The notes: generated by a model not told the origin, from the sequence alone. Numbered from the stretch's first letter, positions 22,195 through 30,120 are shown. The stretch is 38,012 bases of DNA from UBA1234 sp964400015 (GCA_964400015.1 CAYNRR010000012.1:1-38012), one strand, 5' to 3'. Numbers and translations: made by a program.

Positions 22195-24392
22195 TAGTAT
22201 GCACCTCCTGTTACCCTTGTTGATATTCCAATTCTCTTACTTTCCTTTTTATTTAATCTATATACTGCTCTTCCAAGTTCATTGCCATCTAATTCTAGTA
22301 CTATCGTAGCATCGCCACCATTGTTAAAACCAGATTCTGATAACGCTTCTATTAAAGCTTGTTTCATTGTACTTAATGGCGAAACTATCTCAGGTTCTCT
22401 TTTATTATCGCCAAGTATCGCAGTAAACTCTCCATAGTTTGCTGGTACTACAGTACCTGTAGCAAGTGCCGGCAATAAACTTAATGCTTTTAAAGAGCCC
22501 CCTCCAGTATACGGAGCTAATGCCACAGCACTAACAGCTCCTATTGTTAATCCTGCGGGAACTACCCACTTTTTATTACCATTCCACATATTAGAAATCT
22601 TTTCACCAATTCCAGCCATAAAATTCACAAAAGATTCCCATGCAGAGGCTAATGCTGATATAAAATTTTCATGCCATGCAGACATTGTTTTGCCTGCATT
22701 TTCTACCAAATTAGTCCCCCATCTTACAAAGCCTTCACTTGTTGCTTCTATAAAGCTATTAACATTTTCATTTACCGTTTTTAATCCATCTTTAGAATTT
22801 TCCAACATATTTTTAAATGCTTCGTAAGCTGAATTTGCTATATTAACTGCCCACAAGCTCGTAAGTAAAGATGTTGCCAAAAAAAGTGTTGTAAAGTTTT
22901 CCTTTAAATCCCCCGAGAAAATTTTAGAATTTTCTCTTAAATAGTCATATAATTTATTAAAAATTTCTTCACTATCATTAGAAAACGTTGTTATACTCTC
23001 CTTACTAGAACTCAAGCCTTCGTTTACATTTTCTTGCATATCTTCAACAGCGCTACCGTAGGAATAAATTGGCTCTATTGCTGGTACTTCAAAATCTGTT
23101 GCTGTATAATTTTTCATAGCTTTCGAAAGAGCCCACACTCCTGCTCCTGCCAAAGCCAAAGCAGGTATCAAACTTTTTAGCGCAACGCCTTCCTTAACTG
23201 TTTTTTCGGTTTGTTCACCCAAAGTTTTATTTTTATTAAGCATCGAAACAGTTAATTCGTCTGTGCCATTTGTTACACCAACGAGTTTTTTTATCCAATC
23301 ACTTACTTTTTCAATTTCTTTGCTAACTAAAATAGTTCCTAAAGCAGCACCAGCTGCAATTATATAAGGTCTTATTTCTTCCCATGTTTTCTTTAACTTT
23401 TCTGCATTATCCAATACGTTTTGTGGAATTTCCACATCTTCAAACATATCTTGATAAGATATTCCAGAATAACTACTATTTTTGTTAAGTGTCTCTATTT
23501 CATCAAAACTTGCGAATAATAATTTTTGAGCATTATTAACTTCTTGTAAACTTTTTGCATAATCTGACGTTACTTTTTTAGCTCTCACATATGTTTTATT
23601 ATTAGTAAGCAATGCTGTAGTATACATCGCTAAATTAGTTGCAAAGTTCGAAAAAACATTAGCTATTTTTACAATTGTAGGTTCTAAAGCGATTAAAGCA
23701 GGCATAAATGCTGTAGAAATTGCATTTCGGCTTTGTAAAAAAGAACTTTGAACATTAGACATACTGCTATTTAATTTATCTGAATATTTTGCTAAATCTT
23801 GTATTCCTATTTTCAAAGAGTTAATTACTAAATTAACAGTTTTATATAATAAAATCGAAGACATTCTTTTAGAAATCTTTTTTAATGATTTTTCTATATT
23901 TGAAATACTTTTTTTCTGCTCTTTCCCCATGTTTTGATAGCTTTCTTCTGCTTGATCTGATACTTGTTTCAAATCAACAATTCTATCTCTTGTGCCTTCT
24001 AATTCTTTTTGTAAACTCTTATATTCTTCTGTATTTTTTCCAAGGGTAGAATCTTTTCCTGAAGCTTTCAATTCTTTCATTTCTTCATTCGCTTCATCCA
24101 ATATGCGTTTTGTAGCAGTTATATCATACTGTAAAGATTTCCATGTTTTGCTTTGTTTTTTTACATCAAGATTATCTAACTTTAAGGATTTATCTGTAAG
24201 TTTATTAAGCTTTTTACTAGCTTCATCAATTTGTTTTTGAATTTCTATAAATTCTTCCGTTGGCAATTTTTTATTAGCTAATTCTCCCATCTTTTCAGTC
24301 AATTTACTAGCTTTATTTTCTAAATTAGCTATTTCTTTATTTAAGTTTTTTGAGTCTATTTTAGTTTCAAATATCAAAGACCCATCTGCCAC
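22194..24392 (-). CDS. Tape measure protein
   Basis: I place the start at GTG 24392 (VADGSLIF), which has AGGTGGG upstream; the product has 732 residues. The first 190 residues are continuous coiled coil (NLENKASKLTEKMGELANKK...), followed by hydrophobic helices (PALIALEPTIVKIANVFS; PYIIAAGAALGTILVS), a helical middle and a Gly/Ala-rich stretch (VVPAGLTIGAVSAVALAPYTGGGS). This is the architecture of the tape measure, which sets tail length and is ejected with the DNA. By the usual rule of about 0.15 nm per residue the tail would be roughly 110 nm. Confidence 0.85.
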   Translation of the reverse strand: MADGSLIFETKIDSKNLNKEIANLENKASKLTEKMGELANKKLPTEEFIEIQKQIDEASKKLNKLTDKSLKLDNLDVKKQSKTWKSLQYDITATKRILDEANEEMKELKASGKDSTLGKNTEEYKSLQKELEGTRDRIVDLKQVSDQAEESYQNMGKEQKKSISNIEKSLKKISKRMSSILLYKTVNLVINSLKIGIQDLAKYSDKLNSSMSNVQSSFLQSRNAISTAFMPALIALEPTIVKIANVFSNFATNLAMYTTALLTNNKTYVRAKKVTSDYAKSLQEVNNAQKLLFASFDEIETLNKNSSYSGISYQDMFEDVEIPQNVLDNAEKLKKTWEEIRPYIIAAGAALGTILVSKEIEKVSDWIKKLVGVTNGTDELTVSMLNKNKTLGEQTEKTVKEGVALKSLIPALALAGAGVWALSKAMKNYTATDFEVPAIEPIYSYGSAVEDMQENVNEGLSSSKESITTFSNDSEEIFNKLYDYLRENSKIFSGDLKENFTTLFLATSLLTSLWAVNIANSAYEAFKNMLENSKDGLKTVNENVNSFIEATSEGFVRWGTNLVENAGKTMSAWHENFISALASAWESFVNFMAGIGEKISNMWNGNKKWVVPAGLTIGAVSAVALAPYTGGGSLKALSLLPALATGTVVPANYGEFTAILGDNKREPEIVSPLSTMKQALIEALSESGFNNGGDATIVLELDGNELGRAVYRLNKKESKRIGISTRVTGGAY

Positions 24393-24474
24393 ATTATCAC
24401 CCACCTTTCGCATAAAAATACACATAAATCATCAAATAAATTCAATGATTTATGTGTACCTAAATTATTAATTC

Positions 24475-25068
24475 TTAATTATTCATTTCTATAAATTCAA
24501 TTTTCACTAATGGAATTGTCAGTGAATTTCCTAACACAGTAGTATAAGTCTTAGTGCCATTACAAATTCCATATAAAGTTATAATATCGCCTTCTAATAT
24601 TCTAGACTCATTCTCTTTATATTTATATAAGCAATAAATAGTATCTGAATAATCATACTTTCCTTCAGTTATATTCACCCTCATTTCAACAAATTTATCA
24701 TATTCTTGTATTTGAATTACTTTACCTCTTAATTTCACATTTTCTCCGACATAATTTTGAGGATTACGAGCTAACTCTTCATACGAATATGTTTTACACT
24801 TTTCTTTAAATTCAGATTCTGATATTGACGAATTGATGAATAGCGAATTAGAATTATCCATATAATTTGTATTAGAATTTACTGAGCAACTAGATAAAAG
24901 TAAAATAAATATAGTTACCCACAAATACCATCTACTTTTATCTTGATTCTTTTTGCAATCCGGACATTTCTTTGCGTTTGCATATAACACTCGACCACAA
25001 AATCTACAATATGCTTTTGGTTGATTAGAACTATTATTTATTAAATCTGGTGACCCATATACTCCCAT
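24475..25068 (-). CDS. Zinc-ribbon membrane protein with OB-like domain (moron)
   Basis: A 197-residue protein: zinc ribbon at about residues 21-40 (CRFC...CPDC), one hydrophobic helix (about 47-60) ending in LLSSC, which also reads as a lipobox, then an extracytoplasmic part with YEELARNPQNYVGENVKLRGKVIQIQ, typical of the tRNA_anti-like OB fold. It is not a virion gene. It interrupts the tail operon between the chaperone and tape measure genes, with its own promoter region and three Spo0A-like boxes upstream. I infer a lysogenic-conversion (moron) gene acting at the host surface, possibly at sporulation onset. Confidence 0.75.
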   Translation of the reverse strand: MGVYGSPDLINNSSNQPKAYCRFCGRVLYANAKKCPDCKKNQDKSRWYLWVTIFILLLSSCSVNSNTNYMDNSNSLFINSSISESEFKEKCKTYSYEELARNPQNYVGENVKLRGKVIQIQEYDKFVEMRVNITEGKYDYSDTIYCLYKYKENESRILEGDIITLYGICNGTKTYTTVLGNSLTIPLVKIEFIEMNN

Positions 25069-25099
25069 AACTCCATCCCTTTCATATTTATATAAAAGA

Positions 25100-25144
25100 A
25101 TTTTATCACAAAGACTTTGTCGAATTTTGTCGGAATATGTCGTT
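25100..25144 (-). promoter_or_regulatory. Three tandem Spo0A-like boxes and -10 element
   Basis: TGTCGAA (25118), TGTCGGA (25128) and TGTCGTT (25138) repeat every 10 bp on the plus strand. The Spo0A box is TGTCGAA, and tandem boxes separated by 3 bp are the known dimer arrangement. A TAAAAT -10 box for the moron gene lies at 25105-25100, so the boxes cover its -35 region, as in Spo0A-activated promoters. Confidence 0.6.
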
Positions 25145-25700
25145 ATTCGCAGATATTTTTTAATTTATCAATAATATTTTGTTCATCAATAGTATATTTT
25201 CGTTTTAAATCAATCAATTGTTTGTTACTATTATAAAATTCTTGTTCGTATCTTTCTAGCTTTTGGCCTTTATTTTTTTTATTTCTGATATTTATAACAG
25301 TTGAAAAAAGACCTTCGCCTATTTCTGAAAAATATCCCAAAAAAGTCCACCAATGCAAATCTTCTTTATTTCTTACTTCTGTACCTGCGACTTTATTTAC
25401 AGCAGAAAAAATCATTTGTTCATCTTGGCACCAATCAATTACTTTTTTTGACGAACTACCATATTCTTTTCCACCATTTAAAAACCATATTGCTTGCTTA
25501 ATAGCTTCGTTTAGAGATTCAAGATTGCAATAATCTATTTCATCTATATACAAACATTCTAGCATAACTTTTACTTTGCCAACTTCATTTAGTTCATCAT
25601 TATTTATAGCATCAAAAATTAAAAAAGCTGTATTCATATCAGCTCTAATTAGTTTTTCTTCCCCGTTTATTGTCAGAGTTTTCGGTAATCTACCTATCAT
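25143..25700 (-). CDS. Tail assembly chaperone, Gp15 family
   Basis: A 185-residue protein matching the bacteriophage Gp15 family: short N-terminal strands (LTINGEEKLIRADMNTAFLIFD), then DWCQDEQMIFSAVNKVAGTEV and LHWWTFLGYFSEIGEGLFSTVI. Such proteins lie between the tail tube and tape measure genes and coat the tape measure during tail assembly. Its ATG overlaps the stop of the gene before it by 4 bp. The last codons lie next to the Spo0A-like boxes. Confidence 0.85.
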   Translation of the reverse strand: MIGRLPKTLTINGEEKLIRADMNTAFLIFDAINNDELNEVGKVKVMLECLYIDEIDYCNLESLNEAIKQAIWFLNGGKEYGSSSKKVIDWCQDEQMIFSAVNKVAGTEVRNKEDLHWWTFLGYFSEIGEGLFSTVINIRNKKNKGQKLERYEQEFYNSNKQLIDLKRKYTIDEQNIIDKLKNICE

Positions 25701-26107
25701 TTTTTCACCTGTTCAACATATTTTTTTACTATATCATTACTTTTTTGTTCTTCTTCCTTTATACTTTCCTCAATATATTTCATAAGAGCAGTCAAAAAGT
25801 TTTCAAAAATATATTTTCCGTTTGAAATTGATAAACAATTAGTTTTTCCAAAAACAATGTTAGAAACATCTGAATTTAATAAGAAATCTATTTCTCTTCT
25901 TACAACAGCATCTTTTTCAGAAATTTTATCAAGTATATCAGCATCTTTATTTTCTATTTCTTTAAATGCTTTATCAAGTCGCTCATAAAGCCCCTCTGCT
26001 CTTTTTATAAGTTCATAATCGCAAGGGTTAAATTTTATAACTTTCGTCTTGTCCCCGTTAATTACTAATTCTTTAAAACCATTATCAAAAGATAAAATAT
26101 TCATCAA
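25697..26107 (-). CDS. Tail assembly chaperone (Gp14-type)
   Basis: A 136-residue helical protein, NILSFDNGFKELVINGD at the start and Glu/Lys-rich at the end. It is in the slot of the first tail chaperone, directly after the major tail protein and overlapping the Gp15 gene by ATGA. In many phages the pair is made by programmed frameshifting; here ordinary stop-start coupling is seen. Family assignment rests mainly on position. Confidence 0.7.
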   Translation of the reverse strand: MMNILSFDNGFKELVINGDKTKVIKFNPCDYELIKRAEGLYERLDKAFKEIENKDADILDKISEKDAVVRREIDFLLNSDVSNIVFGKTNCLSISNGKYIFENFLTALMKYIEESIKEEEQKSNDIVKKYVEQVKK

Positions 26108-26122
26108 TACCCTCCATAAATT

Positions 26123-26584
26123 TTACTCTTCCGTAAATTTTTTTGCACTCATATCAAATGAGCCTTTTACTCTATTTCCCGCATAATGTATATCAAAAGG
26201 TATATTAACCTCTGTACTTCCACCAATTGATTTAATGTTTATTACAACATCTTCTCTGTATGCTGAGATTACACTTCCTTCATCATCCATTATTACATCA
26301 ACCACCGTAGTTCTTACATCATCACCTTTTAATCTATCATTTACAATTTCCATAAGTTTGTCTGACAATTTATCTCCATTTTTAGCATAAAATGTATCTA
26401 CTGAAGCTGTCGGTTTATATCCTTTGTGAGTTACTGAATTTTCACCTAATATATTTTGTTTTTCTTCAATCTCCCCGTTCAGTTCAATATTATATTCTTC
26501 TATATCTTTCCCTAAACGATAATTTGTCTCTTCAGAAACTCCAAAATTCGCATCAATAAAATGTGCTAACCATTTTCTTTCCAT
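26123..26584 (-). CDS. Major tail (tube) protein
   Basis: A 153-residue beta-rich protein (TASVDTFYAKNGDKLSDKLMEIVNDR; VINIKSIGGSTEVNIPFDIHYAGNRVKGSFD) with the size and place of a siphophage tail tube protein, between the tail terminator-type gene and the chaperones. The ribosome binding site is strong. It has no Ig-like extension. Confidence 0.75.
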   Translation of the reverse strand: MERKWLAHFIDANFGVSEETNYRLGKDIEEYNIELNGEIEEKQNILGENSVTHKGYKPTASVDTFYAKNGDKLSDKLMEIVNDRLKGDDVRTTVVDVIMDDEGSVISAYREDVVINIKSIGGSTEVNIPFDIHYAGNRVKGSFDMSAKKFTEE

Positions 26585-26586
26585 TA

Positions 26587-27000
26587 CTATACCTCCCTTG
26601 TATACTCTGCATAAATCTGCAGCTGATATAAAACTCCATTATTCAAGTCATCATCAGGAATTTGATATAACATTCCATTTTTACTTGATAATGAAATTAT
26701 TTTTCCATTTTCTATTTCAATATTTTTTTGTTTTTCTAACCAATAATTCAATTCTAACAAAAAATTACTATTTTGAAGTCTATCAAAATCTTCATAAGCT
26801 TCTGCTCTAGCATATAATACAAAATTGTGTTTTCTTTTTTGATTTCCCAATATGTCTTCACTAATTAAAGAATCACCCGTACTAGAAAGTCCATAAGACT
26901 TAGCTTCAGAATCTGTAAAATCTATATGAATATCATTAACAAATTCATTTATTTTAGGATATTTTTTCAATATCTCTTTTACTTCTTCTATAACGTTCAT
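26587..27000 (-). CDS. Minor capsid protein 3/tail terminator-like
   Basis: A 137-residue protein starting with a helix (VIEEVKEILKKYPKINEFV), then beta strands and a central helix (DFDRLQNSNFLLELNYWLEKQK). This pattern is that of the 'minor capsid protein from bacteriophage' (Minor_capsid_3) group, which occupies the tail-terminator slot just before the tube gene. Two bp separate it from the tube gene. Confidence 0.7.
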   Translation of the reverse strand: MNVIEEVKEILKKYPKINEFVNDIHIDFTDSEAKSYGLSSTGDSLISEDILGNQKRKHNFVLYARAEAYEDFDRLQNSNFLLELNYWLEKQKNIEIENGKIISLSSKNGMLYQIPDDDLNNGVLYQLQIYAEYTREV

Positions 27001-27002
27001 AA

Positions 27003-27470
27003 TTAACCTCTTTCTGCATACTTTTGTGCACCTTTTAATATTGATTTTAAATGATCTGCTTTCATTCTTTCAAACCAAAATGGGCCAGCCATTGGATGCA
27101 TTGCTTTAGTATACTTTAGATTTTTATCTGTAAGCACTTTCTTTTCACCTTTACTCCATGCACTACCAGTTTTGCTTGATACCATAAGTTTTCCGTAATA
27201 CAGATATTTAGCATATGGAGCAATTTGATGGATTTTGCCTTCTCCTATCCTGGTACCTAAAGTCGCACTCTTTTCTAACATACCAGTCAAAAAAGGTGTA
27301 TAGGGTGACATTCTTCTAATACACTCACTATCAACAAACTTTTGCGCATTATCAATCTTAGTTTGCCATTTTTGTTGAAGACCTGGATTCCAAGTTAACT
27401 TAGCTCTTCCATTCTTACCAATAATAATTTGACCTTGCGGCTGTCTTATCTCCATTTTCATAGTTTTCAC
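27003..27470 (-). CDS. Minor capsid protein 2/HK97-gp10-like connector
   Basis: A 155-residue protein with CIRRMSPYTPFLTGMLEKSAT and PYAKYLYYGKLMVSS, then HPMAGPFWFERMKADH: the pattern of phage minor capsid protein 2, related to HK97 gp10-type neck proteins that join head and tail. It abuts both neighbours, as expected for the connector module. Confidence 0.8.
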   Translation of the reverse strand: MKTMKMEIRQPQGQIIIGKNGRAKLTWNPGLQQKWQTKIDNAQKFVDSECIRRMSPYTPFLTGMLEKSATLGTRIGEGKIHQIAPYAKYLYYGKLMVSSKTGSAWSKGEKKVLTDKNLKYTKAMHPMAGPFWFERMKADHLKSILKGAQKYAERG

Positions 27471-27800
27471 CTACTTACAAGAAATCTCGATATTAGATAA
27501 ACTACCATGAAGCTTTTTGTCTATTTTAGAAACAGTATAGGCATTGTATTCCTCACACAGTGTACGTTTTACATTGTTCACGCCAACAAATTCACATTCT
27601 TCTTTGACGATTAAATCCTTACCTGCACATATTTCAATATCATTTTGAGTAGGAATTATAATTCTTATCGAATCAGCATTTGTCAATCCACTTTTTAAAA
27701 CGTTCCCGATTCCAACTTCATCCCAAAAAACATTTTTTATAACTGTTCTAACGTATCCCGCGTTAGTAAAATGATAAAGTGTAATTATATCTCGAAACAT
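27471..27800 (-). CDS. Minor capsid protein 1-like head closure protein
   Basis: Starting at ATG 27800 (GGGGTG six bases upstream) the product has 109 residues; the frame also opens at a GTG nine bases earlier. It is small and beta-rich (ITLYHFTNAGYVRTVIKNVFW; RIIIPTQNDIEICAGKDLIV) and matches the position of minor capsid protein 1, a head-closure (stopper) protein. Confidence 0.7.
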   Translation of the reverse strand: MFRDIITLYHFTNAGYVRTVIKNVFWDEVGIGNVLKSGLTNADSIRIIIPTQNDIEICAGKDLIVKEECEFVGVNNVKRTLCEEYNAYTVSKIDKKLHGSLSNIEISCK

Positions 27801-27802
27801 AA

Positions 27803-28156
27803 CTAGCACCCCCTATAAAGTACAGGAGTGCCATCAGTTGTATATGTTTCACTTAAAAATTCTTTGATAGTTTGAGCAATCATTTCGCTATTCTCTTTTG
27901 AATCAGAATATTGCACACTCCAACTTCCTACGCTTTCAGAAGTTTTTCCCTCACTTTTAGCCAAACTCAAAAGTTTATCTGCAAGCACACAAGTACAATA
28001 TTTAACTTCTTCTGGTATGCTATTTTCTTTTATTCTTCCAAATGTGTGTAACTTAATTTTTTGAGTAGCTATAAGTGCAAACTTTTTAAATTCTGTTTCG
28101 GGCATATTACCCGAATACTCACTTTTATAATAAGTATAACTAACAAAAGGTTCCAT
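27803..28156 (-). CDS. Head-tail connector protein
   Basis: A 117-residue helical protein: FVSYTYYKSEYSGNMPETEFKK, then IPEEVKYCTCVLADKLLSLA and SESVGSWSVQYSD. This is the usual pattern of the small head-tail adaptor that docks under the portal. It comes next after the capsid genes. Confidence 0.75.
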   Translation of the reverse strand: MEPFVSYTYYKSEYSGNMPETEFKKFALIATQKIKLHTFGRIKENSIPEEVKYCTCVLADKLLSLAKSEGKTSESVGSWSVQYSDSKENSEMIAQTIKEFLSETYTTDGTPVLYRGC

Positions 28157-28170
28157 ACCCGAAAACTCCT

Positions 28171-28353
28171 TTACTCTTTAATTTTCTTTTTCAAAGTTTC
28201 AACTTCTTTTAATGCTTTTTCTTTTTCTGCATTCAAAGTTTCAACTTCTTTTGTTAAAGCCTCAACTTTTTCAGTTAAGGCTTTATTTTCATTTTCTATT
28301 TTCTTCTTTTCATTTTGTGCTTTATTAGCACCCATTCCAACTCTTCTAGACAT
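28171..28353 (-). CDS. Short coiled-coil protein
   Basis: A 60-residue protein, almost entirely heptad repeats of Glu, Lys and Leu after residue 12 (KKKIENENKALTEKVEAL...). It lies between the major capsid and connector genes. It could be a small head-decoration or linker protein; no family is recognised. Confidence 0.65.
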   Translation of the reverse strand: MSRRVGMGANKAQNEKKKIENENKALTEKVEALTKEVETLNAEKEKALKEVETLKKKIKE

Positions 28354-28368
28354 ATTAAAAACCTCCCT

Positions 28369-29241
28369 CTAAGCTTTATGAGAACATGCAATACCTGCTA
28401 CTTTGTTCTCATAAACATCATTAAGACAATATAATCTATATAACCATTTATAGTTATCTCCATCTTGGTCTTGGTCTGGTGTAAACACCTTCATTTTGTT
28501 ATGCTTTGTGTATTGAAGCAATGCTTCTTTGTGAATAATCATAAAGTTGATGTCTTTAGCACCGGTAGCTTTTTTATACCCACCTTTTCTTTCTCCATCT
28601 GAATCTTTACCGCTTTGTAAGTCAATTGCAGTATAAAATCTATTTTGTGGAACAACTTTTATAGATGCAAATTTTGAAAGTAATTCTTTTGACTTATATG
28701 TGTCCATATCTCTTATTAAGCCAAGTAAAGTTGAAGTAATTCTTAAATGTCTATCACTTTCTGGTACTTCATCATCAGTCATTTTATCCCAAGCTGCTGC
28801 AACAGCTTTGTAAACTGCCTCGCCAGTTTCAAGTGTCTCTTCTTTAACTGCAATACCGTCTACTGAAGCATATTCAGCATATCTTACTGCATCAACTTCT
28901 GGTATAACTTTAGTTTTCAAGAATGAACTTGATAAATTTGACATTATAGCTCCACCAGTTTCTTCATTATCGATTGCATCAGTTTTTAATCTTCTGCCTC
29001 TCTCATAGTTGAACTTAACAGTTTCGTTTGTTAAGTTGACATCGCCATCTATATATCCACTATTTCTGTCATAGTCTGCCAAACCGTCCATATCTAGTTT
29101 AGGAACTATAATTTCATTTGCATTTGCCCCTGCTTTTACTAATGCTCCATCAATATCAAAATCAGCTGTTGTTGATTCTTGTTTGTACACCTCATCTAAT
29201 AATTCAGGTGCATGTTTTTTAAATAATTCAATACTATTCAT
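28369..29241 (-). CDS. Major capsid protein
   Basis: A 290-residue protein directly after the scaffold gene. Features of phage coat proteins are the N-terminal arm, a beta-strand block with INGALV-type text (DFDIDGALVKAGANANEIIVPKLDMDGLADYDRNSGY is the equivalent region) and a conserved end with INFMIIHKEALLQYTKHNKMKVFTP. The ribosome binding site is strong (AGGAGG), as expected for the most abundant product. The exact coat family (HK97-like) is inferred from context. Confidence 0.8.
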   Translation of the reverse strand: MNSIELFKKHAPELLDEVYKQESTTADFDIDGALVKAGANANEIIVPKLDMDGLADYDRNSGYIDGDVNLTNETVKFNYERGRRLKTDAIDNEETGGAIMSNLSSSFLKTKVIPEVDAVRYAEYASVDGIAVKEETLETGEAVYKAVAAAWDKMTDDEVPESDRHLRITSTLLGLIRDMDTYKSKELLSKFASIKVVPQNRFYTAIDLQSGKDSDGERKGGYKKATGAKDINFMIIHKEALLQYTKHNKMKVFTPDQDQDGDNYKWLYRLYCLNDVYENKVAGIACSHKA

Positions 29242-29254
29242 TTAATTTTCCTCC

Positions 29255-29797
29255 TTATTTTTTATCTTCTTTGATGCCCATTATTCTCTTCATTTCACTC
29301 AAGCCTTCTTCTTCTGATGAACCAGAATTAAAGCCTTTTGTTTGACTAGAAAATACTGGTGCTTTTTTATCGCTCTCAAATAAATAATCGTGTGTTTCTT
29401 TTAAGCTGTTAATCTGCTCATCAAGTCCCACGATTTTTTCATTTTCAAGCTTAATTTTTTCCATATCAAGTAATCCTGATATAGTTTTACTATCTCTTAC
29501 CTTTGCATTTTTTAATGCTCCGTCAAGAGCAGTATCGAACTTGAACTTTTCTATTTCAGCACTACCTTCAGCTTTTCCTTTTTCATACTCAGCTTTCTTT
29601 AATGCTTCAATGTCTACACCTTCAAGTTCTTTAATTTTCGTGTTCTTTTCTTCAAGAACACCTTTTTGAACTTTCAACTCATCTTCCAAGCTAGCTATTC
29701 TTGTTTTTGATGCCGTCATATCTTTACCATACTCAGACATAACATAGTTTACTTGCTCATCTGTTAATCCTTGTGCTTTTAAATCTTCTGTTTTCAT
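29255..29797 (-). CDS. Scaffold protein (GP20-type minor structural protein)
   Basis: From the ATG at 29797 (AAAGGAG upstream) the product has 180 residues. It begins MKTEDLKAQGLTDEQVNYVM and continues with a long Lys/Glu coiled coil, then a tail with FSSQTKGF. This is the phage minor structural protein GP20 pattern, the scaffold around which the prohead forms. It comes just before the major capsid gene. Its leader is structured and preceded by terminators. Confidence 0.85.
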   Translation of the reverse strand: MKTEDLKAQGLTDEQVNYVMSEYGKDMTASKTRIASLEDELKVQKGVLEEKNTKIKELEGVDIEALKKAEYEKGKAEGSAEIEKFKFDTALDGALKNAKVRDSKTISGLLDMEKIKLENEKIVGLDEQINSLKETHDYLFESDKKAPVFSSQTKGFNSGSSEEEGLSEMKRIMGIKEDKK

Positions 29798-29817
29798 ATT
29801 TTCTCCTTTCAATACCT

Positions 29818-29880
29818 AGGCTTTTTAGGTCGTTGCCATGACCCAGTATCCAGCCATTATTAGGTCTACTGGTTGACCAA
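29818..29880 (-). promoter_or_regulatory. Structured leader of the scaffold gene
   Basis: On the minus strand GGTC/GACC hairpins occur twice (about 29878-29863 and 29843-29828). The loop of the first, CCAGTA (29872-29867), is complementary to TACTGG (29848-29843), so the two could form a pseudoknot. The region is GC-richer than its surroundings and ends about 20 nt before the scaffold ATG. It might act on translation or on reading through the upstream terminators. Confidence 0.45.
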
Positions 29881-29887
29881 TTTTGTA

Positions 29888-29918
29888 TAAAAAATAGACA
29901 TCCAATTTGGATGTCTAT
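29888..29918 (-). terminator. Strong terminator inside the late operon
   Basis: ATAGACATCC and GGATGTCTAT (29918-29909 with 29903-29894) form a perfect stem, followed on the minus strand by TTTTTTAT. It lies between the head-protein/RNA genes and the scaffold gene. Confidence 0.85.
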
Positions 29919-29945
29919 AAATTATTGAATTAACCTTTTCAAAGC

Positions 29946-30085
29946 AAAAGAGCCGTATCTCTACGACTCTCAAAGTAGATATTTGGCAGGCGTGGCATTC
30001 TCCTGCATCTCTCGGGTTACCCCTGTCATTACCAACGGCGTGTGGTTGCCACGAATTTTACCACCTCAAATATCTTCTATATTGT
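29946..30085 (-). ncRNA. Candidate structured small RNA, copy C
   Basis: Predicted RNA of about 140 nt from a start near 30085. P1 pairs AGATATTTG (30075-30067) with CAAATATCT (29985-29977). P2 pairs GTGGT (30064-30060) with ACCAC (30046-30042). P3 is GCC/GGT, with a separate GGG-GTAA-CCC hairpin (GNRA loop, 30023-30014). AGAGATG leads into P4, GCAGG (30006-30002) with CCTGC (29990-29986). The P2 loop CGTGGCA and P4 loop TGCCACG are perfectly complementary over 7 bp. The terminator is GAGTCGTA-GAGA-TACGGCTC plus TTTT (29969-29946). GC content is well above the flanks. A promoter lies directly upstream. Confidence 0.7.
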
Positions 30086-30091
30086 ACTCTA

Positions 30092-30120
30092 ATTATACCA
30101 TTTTTATTCGTTCTTGTCTA
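30092..30120 (-). promoter_or_regulatory. Promoter of structured RNA copy C
   Basis: TAGACA (30120-30115), 17 bp, TATAAT (30097-30092). The -35 box overlaps the final codons of the MuF-toxin gene, whose TAA is at 30106-30104. The expected start is the A of TACAATATA, as in copy A. Confidence 0.75.

Noticed and set aside
25690..25705. Programmed frameshift joining the two tail chaperone genes
   Set aside because: There is a plain ATGA stop-start overlap and no evident slippery heptamer at the junction; coupling is enough.
29975..30066. Open frame on the minus strand encoding a 31-residue peptide with MTGVTREMQENATPAKYLL at its end
   Set aside because: It lies entirely in the structured RNA, has no ribosome binding site, and copy A has no corresponding frame. 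The RNA structure explains the sequence better.
29813..30103. Group I intron or known self-cleaving ribozyme between MuF and scaffold genes
   Set aside because: The region is intergenic, has no conserved intron core, and I could not match hammerhead, pistol or twister consensus elements.
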